The notes under the pieces: generated by a model | Told to the model about the DNA's origin: nothing | Databases searched by the model: none | The model's input: only the letters and a program-made list of their open reading frames with translations | In this document: piece after piece, positions 1 to 7,271 of the stretch | Layout of the letters: the number at the start of each line of letters is the position of its first letter | Position numbering within the stretch: the stretch's first letter is position 1 | Program-made: the position numbers and the translations under genes | From: JAVBNO01 sp031551485 | GTDB taxonomy: Bacteria; Bacillota; Clostridia; Oscillospirales; Ruminococcaceae | Assembly (NCBI GenBank): GCA_031551485.1 | Contig: JAVBNO010000063.1 | Coordinates: forward strand, 1-13,643 | Reading direction: 5' to 3' | Length of the DNA: 13,643 bases

Positions 1-1
1 C

Positions 2-115
2 TTCACCCTGCACCAGATGCTCCAATTCTTCACCTTCTTCCACTCCTTGCGCGGGCTGGCTGCGGACCTCGTCTTCGCGCTGGATAAGATCCAGAACCGT
101 CAGGGCCCGGCATGA
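2..115 (+). CDS. C-terminal end of an unidentified protein (5' truncated by window)
   Basis: One frame is open from the first bases to a TGA at 113-115 and encodes about 37 residues ending LDKIQNRQGPA. The stop overlaps the ATG of the next gene as ATGA, the usual arrangement of translationally coupled genes, and this is the main support for it being real. The visible peptide is rich in Phe and Leu near its start and then looks like an amphipathic helix (around SLRGLAADLVFALDKI). I do not recognise the family. Leucine codons are mostly CTG and CTC, as in the first part of the next gene. Confidence 0.55.
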   Translation, partial: FTLHQMLQFFTFFHSLRGLAADLVFALDKIQNRQGPA

Positions 116-717
116 GCGAGCCCCTGTTCAAGCTTGACGAGCACGGGCGGCGCGCCTTTGCCCGGACCCTGCTGGCCTGGTTCGCAAAAAACGCCCGCCC
201 CCTGCCCTGGCGCGAAGATTATGAACCCTACGCGGTCTGGATTTCTGAAATCATGCTTCAGCAAACCCAAATGGACCGGGGCGTGGCCTATTTTGAACGC
301 TGGATGCGGGCCTTCCCCACCCCGGCAGCATTGCTGGCGGGGGGCAGCCACACGCTGGCAGCGGCGGGGTGCGGGTATCGGGGTGCCTATTTGTTGGACG
401 CCGCCCGGCGGGTGGCCGAGGGCGACATCGACCTGGACGCCATTGGAAGCATGGCACCGGAAGAGGGCGAGGCCACACTGTGCCGCATTTTGGGGGTGGG
501 CAGCAAGGTAGCCAAATGCGCTTTGTTGTTCGGATTTGGGCAGTTTGGCTGTGTGCCGCAGGATGTATGGATTAAGCGGGCACTGGCGGCTTTTTATCCT
601 CAGGGGCTGCCGGAAGCGATTTTGCCTGTGGGCGGCATTGCTCAGCAATACATATTTCATTATGTCCGCCATCATCCGCAAATTTTGGAACAAGGTTTGG
701 CCTCTTTGGCGGATTAA
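112..717 (+). CDS. HhH-GPD DNA glycosylase, MutY-like N-terminal half fused to OGG-like C-terminal half
   Basis: The 201-residue product belongs to the helix-hairpin-helix GPD base-excision repair glycosylases. Residues 22-70 read as MutY: a LPWR segment, then SEIMLQQTQ with Glu46 at the place of the MutY catalytic glutamate. Residues 84-185 instead read as bacterial 8-oxoguanine glycosylase: GYRGAYLLDAA, the hairpin LGVGSKVAKC with Lys132 where OGG has its Schiff-base lysine, then VPQDVWIKR with the conserved Asp151, and GIAQQYIFHY near the end. The switch falls near FPTP (residues 69-72), a segment I recall in both families. There is no C-terminal CX6CX2CX5C iron-sulfur motif and no MutY C-terminal domain. 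The usual OGG N-terminal domain is also absent, so the protein is shorter than either family. The ATG overlaps the stop of the preceding gene. The substrate (A:8-oxoG or 8-oxoG:C) cannot be decided. The family call is secure; the hybrid reading rests on remembered motifs. Confidence 0.85.
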   Translation: MSEPLFKLDEHGRRAFARTLLAWFAKNARPLPWREDYEPYAVWISEIMLQQTQMDRGVAYFERWMRAFPTPAALLAGGSHTLAAAGCGYRGAYLLDAARRVAEGDIDLDAIGSMAPEEGEATLCRILGVGSKVAKCALLFGFGQFGCVPQDVWIKRALAAFYPQGLPEAILPVGGIAQQYIFHYVRHHPQILEQGLASLAD

Positions 718-733
718 ACAAAAAGAGCCGGCG

Positions 734-771
734 GCGGAGCGTGAACTTTTTTCATTCACCCCGCCCTTTTC
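734..771 (+). terminator. Probable intrinsic terminator after the glycosylase gene
   Basis: GGCGG (734-738) pairs with CCGCC (762-766), and TGAA (743-746) pairs with TTCA (756-759) across a small internal loop. A short T run follows at 768-771. It sits 16 bases after the stop codon and just before the aldolase promoter. The stem is imperfect. Confidence 0.5.
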
Positions 772-773
772 GT

Positions 774-802
774 TGCATTCGGTCTTTTGATTGGCTATAA
801 TA
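774..802 (+). promoter_or_regulatory. Sigma-A-type promoter for the aldolase gene
   Basis: TTGCAT at 774-779 and a perfect TATAAT at 797-802 are separated by 17 bases, 55 bases ahead of the aldolase start codon. Confidence 0.8.
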
Positions 803-857
803 ACATTGGTAAGTATGTCACAAGTTTATCAGGGAATTTGAATTTGGAGGGACTTTT

Positions 858-1709
858 ATGCTGGTTACCGGGCAAGAAATTCTTTTGGACGCCCATAAAA
901 ACGGATACGCCGTGGGGGCATTTAACATTAACAATATGGAGATTCTGCAGGCGATTATTGATGCGGCGGAGGCTGAGTGCTCCCCTGTCATCATTCAGAC
1001 GTCGGAAGGGGCGATTCAATACGCCGGACTGGACTATCTGGCCGCGTTAGTACATTTGGCCGGAAAAAAAACCCGCGTGCCTATCGCGCTTCATTTGGAC
1101 CACGGCACCACCTATGAAACGATTATCCGCTGTATTGCGGGCGGATGGACATCGGTCATGATTGACGGCAGCCATCATCCGCTGGAGGAAAACATCAAAT
1201 TGACCGCCGATATTGTCAAGATTGCACATGCCGCTGGCGTGTCGGTGGAGGCAGAGCTGGGCCGGCTTTCGGGCGTTGAGGACCAGATTAGCGTAGAAGA
1301 CAAAGACGCCATTTACACCAATCCCCAAGAAGCCGAGCAATTTGTGTCCGGTACAGGCGTCGATTCGCTGGCCATTGCGATCGGCACCGCCCACGGCAAA
1401 TACAAAGGCGAGCCCAAGCTGGATTTCGAGCGGTTGCAAACCATTAAAAAACTTTTGAATATGCCGATTGTGCTGCACGGCGCATCGGGAGTGCCGGAGG
1501 ACTCGATTGTCAAGGCTGTCAAACTGGGCGTAAACAAAATCAATATTGACACCGACATCCGCCAGGCGTTTACCGACGGCATTCATGCCGCTTTTGCCGA
1601 GAACCCCGGCGCTTATGACCCCCGCAAAATTTTGGCGCCTTCCAAAAAGGCGATGACCAAAGTTGTGGTGGAGAAAATTAGAATGTTTGGGTCGGCAGGC
1701 AAGGCATAA
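858..1709 (+). CDS. fba: Class II fructose-bisphosphate aldolase
   Basis: The 283-residue product is a zinc-dependent class II aldolase, which splits fructose 1,6-bisphosphate into dihydroxyacetone phosphate and glyceraldehyde 3-phosphate in the cytoplasm. Visible motifs in order are GAFNINNMEI near residue 20; ALHLDHG with catalytic Asp81 and zinc ligand His82; SHHPLEEN; VEAELG at 130-135; GTAHGKYKG with His179; LHGASG with His207; and NIDTDIR at 229-235, which helps bind the phosphate. It ends GSAGKA, very like other Bacillota FbaA proteins of about 285 residues. GGAGGG at 846-851 places the start at this ATG. It is monocistronic, with its own promoter and terminator. A tagatose-bisphosphate aldolase (GatY/KbaY) is possible, since specificity cannot be read directly, but no sugar-uptake genes are nearby. 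Confidence 0.95.
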   Translation: MLVTGQEILLDAHKNGYAVGAFNINNMEILQAIIDAAEAECSPVIIQTSEGAIQYAGLDYLAALVHLAGKKTRVPIALHLDHGTTYETIIRCIAGGWTSVMIDGSHHPLEENIKLTADIVKIAHAAGVSVEAELGRLSGVEDQISVEDKDAIYTNPQEAEQFVSGTGVDSLAIAIGTAHGKYKGEPKLDFERLQTIKKLLNMPIVLHGASGVPEDSIVKAVKLGVNKINIDTDIRQAFTDGIHAAFAENPGAYDPRKILAPSKKAMTKVVVEKIRMFGSAGKA

Positions 1710-1724
1710 TCACTGTGCATGATT

Positions 1725-1752
1725 AAAGGCAGGGCGTATGCCCTGCCTTTTT
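1725..1752 (+). terminator. Intrinsic terminator of the aldolase gene, possibly bidirectional
   Basis: AAAGGCAGGGC (1725-1735) is perfectly complementary to GCCCTGCCTTT (1740-1750) around a GTAT loop, and the T run ends at 1752. It lies between convergent genes and could also end the minus-strand radical SAM transcript, although the T run on that side is only three bases. Confidence 0.92.
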
Positions 1753-1781
1753 GACGTTTTTATATAAAATGCCTCCTGGTA

Positions 1782-2990
1782 TCAACGCACCTGCCGATGG
1801 GCCCAGATATCTTTGTCCACGCAGGCGTTAAGGCCGCAGCCACCAGGGGGCGTCAGGTTGTATTTGTCGTACAATTCGCCCAGCATTTCTTTGACGGCAC
1901 GGAAAAAATCGAGAGAAGGCGGCTTCATTGAGCCCATCACCGGTTTACCAAAGGGAATCCAGACGGCAGCGCTGGGCACGATGCCCCGCTCGGCCAAATA
2001 GGTAGCCCCTTCCCTGAGGGTATTTAATTCTTCCAGGCCGATGATGAAGTTGGAGAAAGCCTTGCCGGGGCCATATTTGTCCGCTATATAGGACAGTGCC
2101 CGCAGGTGGCGCTCTTTGGTGGTAAATTTGCGTTTGCCGGGTGTAATCATCACAGCGCGGGCATCATCCCAAACCTCAAGGCTGCAAGCGATACGGCCGG
2201 CCCCCAAGGCAAAATATTCATCAACCAGACCCATGTCGTCAGGGGGCGTGATATAGAGAAGAATTTCGCCCTTAAGGGCGTCCCGGCCCACAAATGCGTT
2301 GATCTCTTCCATATAGGCGCGAATACGCACTGCCTCGTCTTCGCCTTTAAATGTGGAGCCGCCCGTAAGCTGGACACTGTCGCAGTTATCGTTTTGCAGC
2401 GCATATGCCACCACCTCCGCCACATCCCGCGGAGTGGGAATGTAGGGCATTGGCTTGTGTTTGCGCTGGAGAGTTTCGTATTGGCCGCCGGAAAAACAAA
2501 ACTGGCAGGGTTGGCCGGCGCAGGCGTATTCACAAGGCCACAGGCACTGAAAAGCTACCCAATTACAGCCCTGGATAACCGCATTGCCCAAAAAAGGCAT
2601 GCCGGAGGATGTCTTTTGGGCGTAAAAGCGGGAGGGCAGTAAAAAGCCGACCTCACAAACAAAATCGGACCCGCAGAAAAGGGCGGCCTTGTCGCCGTAC
2701 ATGGCAAGGCGAAATTCGGTGGTCATGTCGCCCATATATTTTAACAGCTTCAAATTGTCCCAGGAAAACATCGAGGCAACAGTGGAAAGGTGGACGCCAA
2801 GATCGGTGAGCTGGGTAATGGTTTCGTCGGGAAGCTTAATACAATTGCACATCAAAGCATTGGGATGGAAGCGGGCTTTGCCGGCAAAACGGCGATAAAC
2901 CTCGTTGTCCACTTTGACGCCTCGGCTGATCAGCAGGCATTTTAAATCCACTGCATCGATTTGCTCGTTCTGATAGGAATACTTCTGCAT
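1782..2990 (-). CDS. Radical-SAM-like protein of unknown function with non-canonical cysteine motif
   Basis: The product is about 402 residues, cytoplasmic and cysteine-rich (15 Cys). Around residues 142-165 six cysteines are clustered, ending CEYACAGQPCQFCFSGG. The last four are spaced CX3CX4CX2C (Cys153, 157, 162, 165) rather than the canonical radical SAM CX3CX2C. The following Phe-Ser-Gly-Gly, a TGGS at 209-212 in the place of the usual GGE-type SAM-binding motif, a SLEVWDD strand near 270, and a barrel-like alternation of strands and helices resemble the BioB/ThiH/HydE group. A conserved-looking GGCGLNAC lies near the end. No substrate can be named. Two ATGs are possible: 2990, used here, has AGGGGAG about nine bases upstream; 2996 would have a spacing of only three. 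The gene has its own promoter, lies downstream of spoIIE on the same strand, and is convergent with the aldolase gene. Confidence 0.75.
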   Translation of the reverse strand: MQKYSYQNEQIDAVDLKCLLISRGVKVDNEVYRRFAGKARFHPNALMCNCIKLPDETITQLTDLGVHLSTVASMFSWDNLKLLKYMGDMTTEFRLAMYGDKAALFCGSDFVCEVGFLLPSRFYAQKTSSGMPFLGNAVIQGCNWVAFQCLWPCEYACAGQPCQFCFSGGQYETLQRKHKPMPYIPTPRDVAEVVAYALQNDNCDSVQLTGGSTFKGEDEAVRIRAYMEEINAFVGRDALKGEILLYITPPDDMGLVDEYFALGAGRIACSLEVWDDARAVMITPGKRKFTTKERHLRALSYIADKYGPGKAFSNFIIGLEELNTLREGATYLAERGIVPSAAVWIPFGKPVMGSMKPPSLDFFRAVKEMLGELYDKYNLTPPGGCGLNACVDKDIWAHRQVR

Positions 2991-3023
2991 CAACATGATC
3001 TCCCCTGCCCTGCTTTTCGTTTC

Positions 3024-3052
3024 ATTATAACATGGTCACAAAACGCGGTAAA
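3024..3052 (-). promoter_or_regulatory. Sigma-A-type promoter for the radical-SAM-like gene
   Basis: Read on the minus strand, TTTACC (3052-3047) and a perfect TATAAT (3029-3024) are separated by 17 bases. The -10 lies about 30 bases upstream of the start codon, just past the spoIIE terminator hairpin. Confidence 0.75.
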
Positions 3053-3054
3053 CA

Positions 3055-3084
3055 CAAAGGACCGGGAAATTTCCCGGTTCTTTG
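3055..3084 (-). terminator. Intrinsic terminator of spoIIE
   Basis: A near-perfect inverted repeat has at its centre ACCGGGAAATTTCCCGGT (3061-3078), extended by paired A/T-rich flanks to 3055 and 3084. It lies 35 bases after the spoIIE stop. The downstream T tract on the minus strand is interrupted (CTTTGTGTTT). Confidence 0.75.
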
Positions 3085-3119
3085 CGTTTCTGGCTGATTT
3101 GGCCTTGTCCTAATTGGGT

Positions 3120-5441
3120 TTACCCTATTTTGCGAATCATTTGGCAGACGACAGTGATGTCATCCTCCCGGCCGTCCTCCCGCCGGAGTTTGGCAGCACC
3201 GGCAATTTTATTGCAAAGTTCTTCGGGGTCGTTGCCTTTGTATTTTTCCAGTTCATTCATAATCCAGTCGACGCCGGTTGTGACGGCACCGTCGGACATC
3301 ATGAGGATCATATCATTTTCCCCCAGCATGATGGAAGCGTGCTCGAAGGCGACGCCGCCCAAAATACCGGCCGGCAAGGACGTGGATTCGACAATACCCA
3401 CTTTGCCCCCTTTGCGGACAATGGTGGGAGCGGCGCCGGCTTTGTAGAAATCGGCGAGGCCGGTGTGCAGGTTCAGGGAGGTAATGTCCAAGGTGGCCAG
3501 CGATTCTTCACCCGATTTGACAAGAAGGGCGGAATTGATAAGCTTGAGGGCGCTTTCATAGCGCAGGCCCGCCTGAATCAGGCGTGTAATGAGAGAAGTA
3601 GCCATGGCGGAATCCACCGCCGCCGCGTTGCCGGTGCCCATACCATCGGAGATAACCAAATTCATTTTGTTGTTGGCCGTAAATTTTTTCCAACTGTCAC
3701 CACAATACTTGTTGTCACCCGCTACCACCTGACTGCCGCCGGTTTTGACCTCGAAAAGGGGTTTCTCTGTGAGGGTGACGACGGCGCGGGTGTCCAAATT
3801 TTTAAACGCGGGAAGGGTAAAATTCCGGCTTAGCAGCGTTTTAAGCTCCTCGGTAAGCTGCTGGCGATTCACTTGCTTGGCTTTGTAGGTGGGCAACGAC
3901 GCCTGGATGACCAAACGTCCCCCTTCGTTGATGCAGACGACCCATTCGGGGGCAAGATGCAGCCGGTGGAATAACTCGGTCACTTGCTCGCGCTGGCGGC
4001 GGTCGCCATCCACCATATCGCCGATTTGCTCTTTGATGTCCTCGAGGAACATGGCGATCCCTTCGAATTGGTCGGTGACCACCGAGCGAACAGAGGAGGT
4101 TTTGCGGCGGTTTTTTTCTTTGACCTTATGCGAAAGATATTCCTGCTGGACGGCCGCCGCAAAACGTTCGGTGCGGTTGCAGCGCTGGGTAAAAACTTCG
4201 GGCAAATGGACAATGCCGTCGGTATCAGGTTTTTTGAGGGAATCGATGCCTTTGGTAATGGCATCGGTCGTATCATTATAATGGAGCTGCCAGCATTTTG
4301 CATTGCGGCTGCAGCGACGACAAAGACCGTTGGCAATGCGGTCATAGATGGCGTCTTTATCGGAGGGGCTCATAACCTCTAATTTGTGGGAGACTTCTTT
4401 GGTCGCCCAGGAAATATCCATGAGGGCGGAGGCAGTTTGGTCAATGCGGTCCCATACCGCCGTTTTAATTGAGTCGGTATGGCGAGAGGTTTTGGGGAAA
4501 TAGTGATTCATTTGGGCAACAGCGGAGCCGGGCAAAACCATGTACAGCACCGACCCGCCCATCACTTCGAAGAGGCCGGCGTAGCTTGTGGTAGCAGGGC
4601 CCATCAGCGTAAGAAAACCGCTGCACAGCACAAAGGCAGCTGTGGCCGTCAATTTGCCGAAATTGCCGAACAGGCCGGCCAGCAGGCCGCCCATGCCATA
4701 GATGCCCAAATAACCCACAAAGTCACCGGTGACCATGCCCATGACAAAACCCAGCGAAAGCCCGGCCACCGCCGCCGCAGAAGCGCCGCCCAAAGAGGAT
4801 GCCAGCAGAATCACAAGCACTGCTGCCACCCGGCCGACAGATACATCTAAAACCGTAAAGCTGGCCAGGCCGGCCATGGCCACACCGGCGCAGAGAAGAA
4901 GCGCGGCAATTTCCAGCTTGCCGGGGTTGGTAATGCCCCCCTGAAGCGTGCGCATGCCGCGGGTGAAAAAGTATGCCAGCGCAAAGCTGAGGGTGATTTG
5001 CGAGAGCCATGTCACCCAATCATAGATGTTGGCGGAAGAGGACGCCAAGGGGATGAGCCCCGCAAAGCCAACGGCAACTGCTGCCAAAAAAGGGGCAAAC
5101 ATGGTGAATAGATGGCTTTTTTTGTCCCAGACTTCGCCGGCCAACCACCGTACGGCTACCACTGCCACAGCAGCCACAATATAGCGAATGGCGGCGGAGT
5201 CGCCTATATGGATGGTATAACCCACGACAACCCCGAGGGCTGCGGGAAAAATATTTTCATAGGGCACGCCGGCCGCCGCAGCCACGCCAAAAGGGCCGAC
5301 CCCGCCGGTGACGGAAGCGCAGGCACTTAAAAAGCCGAAAGCGCAGACACCCAGCCAACGCACCGCAAACATATTGCCGCGTACAAATTGACGGGCCCGA
5401 TCTAAAAAAGGTAATCCTGTAATGTCGGTTGTGTTTTTCAT
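3120..5441 (-). CDS. spoIIE: Stage II sporulation protein E, PP2C-type membrane phosphatase
   Basis: SpoIIE sits at the asymmetric septum, helps FtsZ assembly, and dephosphorylates SpoIIAA to free sigma-F in the forespore. The 773-residue product starts with a long hydrophobic region, about ten membrane segments within residues 25-310. A regulatory middle part follows, with the conserved cysteine set CRRCSRNAKCW (374-384). The C-terminal PP2C phosphatase domain spans about 565-773. Metal-binding motifs are intact: GDS with Asp582, SDGMGTG with Asp599, MMSDG with Asp717, and REDDITVV with Asp761 near the end. B. subtilis SpoIIE is slightly longer (827). ATG 5441 is chosen over an upstream in-frame GTG at 5450 because AGGTG lies about six bases before it; the GTG has only a weak site. 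It is transcribed alone, divergently from gltX, from a promoter with Spo0A-type architecture. Confidence 0.96.
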   Translation of the reverse strand: MKNTTDITGLPFLDRARQFVRGNMFAVRWLGVCAFGFLSACASVTGGVGPFGVAAAAGVPYENIFPAALGVVVGYTIHIGDSAAIRYIVAAVAVVAVRWLAGEVWDKKSHLFTMFAPFLAAVAVGFAGLIPLASSSANIYDWVTWLSQITLSFALAYFFTRGMRTLQGGITNPGKLEIAALLLCAGVAMAGLASFTVLDVSVGRVAAVLVILLASSLGGASAAAVAGLSLGFVMGMVTGDFVGYLGIYGMGGLLAGLFGNFGKLTATAAFVLCSGFLTLMGPATTSYAGLFEVMGGSVLYMVLPGSAVAQMNHYFPKTSRHTDSIKTAVWDRIDQTASALMDISWATKEVSHKLEVMSPSDKDAIYDRIANGLCRRCSRNAKCWQLHYNDTTDAITKGIDSLKKPDTDGIVHLPEVFTQRCNRTERFAAAVQQEYLSHKVKEKNRRKTSSVRSVVTDQFEGIAMFLEDIKEQIGDMVDGDRRQREQVTELFHRLHLAPEWVVCINEGGRLVIQASLPTYKAKQVNRQQLTEELKTLLSRNFTLPAFKNLDTRAVVTLTEKPLFEVKTGGSQVVAGDNKYCGDSWKKFTANNKMNLVISDGMGTGNAAAVDSAMATSLITRLIQAGLRYESALKLINSALLVKSGEESLATLDITSLNLHTGLADFYKAGAAPTIVRKGGKVGIVESTSLPAGILGGVAFEHASIMLGENDMILMMSDGAVTTGVDWIMNELEKYKGNDPEELCNKIAGAAKLRREDGREDDITVVCQMIRKIG

Positions 5442-5567
5442 CTTCCTCACCTGTTTTTCCGGGGATTGGCGCGAACCCGATTGCCATTCTATAGACGGCG
5501 AAGGCCCCGGTTGATTCCGTATTCCTTTATTTTACTATATATCCATTTATTTACATACGGTATAAAA

Positions 5568-5601
5568 ATTATAGATTCATTCTTCCGCAGAATCTGTCAA
5601 A
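5568..5601 (-). promoter_or_regulatory. spoIIE promoter with 21-bp spacer and Spo0A-like box
   Basis: On the minus strand, a consensus TTGACA (5600-5595) and a consensus TATAAT (5573-5568) are separated by 21 bases. B. subtilis spoIIE and spoIIG promoters are known for such long spacers and need phosphorylated Spo0A to be used. Overlapping the -35, TTTGACA (5601-5595) matches the reverse form of the Spo0A box, TTCGACA, at six of seven positions. The leader to the spoIIE start is about 120 bases. Confidence 0.75.
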
Positions 5602-5664
5602 CGGTGGGAAGTTGATTGAGCCTTTGGCGCGCATCTATTTACAGCGAATTGGGGCGACGGCGGC

Positions 5665-5693
5665 TTGACAGGCTTTTGGGGGAATAGTAGAAT
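5665..5693 (+). promoter_or_regulatory. Sigma-A-type promoter for gltX
   Basis: A perfect TTGACA (5665-5670) and TAGAAT (5688-5693) are separated by 17 bases, about 55 bases before the gltX start. No T-box or other leader element fits in that short leader. Confidence 0.85.
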
Positions 5694-5747
5694 GAGACCA
5701 GCTTATTATGTGATGTTTTACACGATAGAGAATGGAGTAATTAGGAC

Positions 5748-7202
5748 ATGACGTTTACACAAATTCGTACACGCTTTGCGCCCAGCCCCACCGGATATAT
5801 GCATGTGGGCAATTTGCGCACCGCCCTTTACGCCTATTTGGTGGCGAAGCAGGCGGGGGGACAATTCCTTTTGCGCATTGAAGACACCGACCAAGGACGG
5901 CTGGTGGAAGGCGCGGTGGATATTATATATGATACCCTGCGGGATACAGGGCTTTTGTGGGATGAAGGGCCGGACATTGGCGGGCCGGTGGGGCCCTATG
6001 TGCAGTCGGAGCGGGTGCATATGCACAAAGAATACGCCCTTAAGTTGATTGAAAAAGGGGCCGCCTACTACTGTTTTTGCGACAAGGAGCGGCTTGACGA
6101 AGTGCGCGCCCAGCAGACAGCGGCGGGGCAGGATCCCAAGTATGATCGGCACTGCTGCGCGTTGAAGCCGGAAGAAATCCTGGCTAAGCTGGACGCAGGT
6201 GTGCCTTACGTCATCCGGCAAAAGATGCCCGACAGCGGCAGCACCACTTTTCATGACGAGATTTTTGGCGACATCACGGTGGAAAACACCTCGCTGGATG
6301 ATCAGGTGCTGATTAAAGCGGACGGCATGGCTACTTACAATTTTGCCAATGTGGTGGATGACCATCTTATGGGCATTACCCATGTTATCCGGGGAAACGA
6401 ATATTTGTCCTCCGCGCCCAAATACAACTTGTTGTATGCGGCTTTTGGATGGGAGACGCCCCTGTATATTCATTGCAGCCCCGTGATGAAAAACGCCACC
6501 GAAAAACTTTCCAAGCGCAACGGCGACGCCTCTTATCAGGACTTGGTCGCCAAGGGCTATCTGAAAGACGCGGTGCTCAATTATATTGCCCTTTTGGGCT
6601 GGGCGCCGGGGGGCGAAGAGGAAATCTTTACCCTGGAGGAGCTGGTAAAGGCATTTCGCGTATCGGGCATTTCCAAATCTCCCGCTATCTTTGATATACT
6701 GAAGCTCAATTACATTAACAGTGAATATTTGCGGCGCATGACCCCCGAGGCTTTTTACGAAGTCGCGCTGCCATGGATGGACAAGTTTATTCAGCGCCCG
6801 GGGGTGGACAAAAAACTGCTGGCGTCGCTGTTACAGGTGCGCACCGAATATTTAAGCGATATTGCCGAACGGGTCGATTTTATTGACGCCATGCCTGTTT
6901 ATTCGGATGTGCTGTACGTGAACAAAAAGATGAAGACCGACCCCGCCACCGCCCTTGAGGCCCTTAAAGCCGTGTTGCCGGTGCTGGAGCAGGTGGAAAT
7001 ATTTTCGGTGGAAGCACTGCACGAAGCCCTTTTTGCACTGATTGAGAAGCTGGGCGTCAAAAATGGCTATATCCTGTGGCCAATTCGGGTGGCGGTGTCC
7101 GGCAAAGAGAGTACCCCCGGCGGCGGCATTGAGCTGTGCGCGATTTTAGGCAAAGAGGAAAGTTTGGCCCGTATTCGGGCAGCCATTGAAAAGTTGTCAT
7201 AA
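5748..7202 (+). CDS. gltX: Glutamyl-tRNA synthetase
   Basis: A class I aminoacyl-tRNA synthetase of 484 residues that charges tRNA-Glu with glutamate; in bacteria lacking GlnRS it also mischarges tRNA-Gln. The N-terminal signature RFAPSPTGYMHVGNLRTAL (residues 9-27) carries the HIGH-type motif as HVGN. RIEDTD follows at 43-48. A CFC pair at 109-111 with HCC at 135-137 is placed like the zinc site of bacterial GluRS. The second signature is EKLSKRNGD (252-260), the KMSKS equivalent. The anticodon-binding helical domain fills the remainder, and length is normal for the family. GGAG at 5734-5737 precedes the ATG by ten bases. Whether the enzyme discriminates tRNA-Glu from tRNA-Gln cannot be told here, and no glnS or gat genes are in view. 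Confidence 0.97.
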   Translation: MTFTQIRTRFAPSPTGYMHVGNLRTALYAYLVAKQAGGQFLLRIEDTDQGRLVEGAVDIIYDTLRDTGLLWDEGPDIGGPVGPYVQSERVHMHKEYALKLIEKGAAYYCFCDKERLDEVRAQQTAAGQDPKYDRHCCALKPEEILAKLDAGVPYVIRQKMPDSGSTTFHDEIFGDITVENTSLDDQVLIKADGMATYNFANVVDDHLMGITHVIRGNEYLSSAPKYNLLYAAFGWETPLYIHCSPVMKNATEKLSKRNGDASYQDLVAKGYLKDAVLNYIALLGWAPGGEEEIFTLEELVKAFRVSGISKSPAIFDILKLNYINSEYLRRMTPEAFYEVALPWMDKFIQRPGVDKKLLASLLQVRTEYLSDIAERVDFIDAMPVYSDVLYVNKKMKTDPATALEALKAVLPVLEQVEIFSVEALHEALFALIEKLGVKNGYILWPIRVAVSGKESTPGGGIELCAILGKEESLARIRAAIEKLS

Positions 7203-7224
7203 GTGCCCTTTTGCAGGGCGAGAG

Positions 7225-7254
7225 AACCGGCAGGCCAACGTCTGCCGGTTTTAT
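7225..7254 (+). terminator. Terminator-like hairpin between gltX and the lipoprotein gene
   Basis: AACCGGCAG (7225-7233) pairs perfectly with CTGCCGGTT (7242-7250) around an eight-base loop, followed by TTTTAT. It lies only a few bases before the Shine-Dalgarno sequence of the next gene, and I see no promoter between them. It may attenuate read-through from gltX rather than stop it completely. Confidence 0.75.
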
Positions 7255-7271
7255 ATAAGGAGACGATGGCT

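Noticed and set aside
2106..2642. 178-codon plus-strand open frame antisense to the radical-SAM-like gene
   Set aside because: The minus-strand protein has coherent motifs, promoter and ribosome site; the plus frame has none.
3114..3833. 239-codon plus-strand open frame antisense to the spoIIE phosphatase domain
   Set aside because: It is opposite a catalytically intact PP2C domain and has no start signals of its own.
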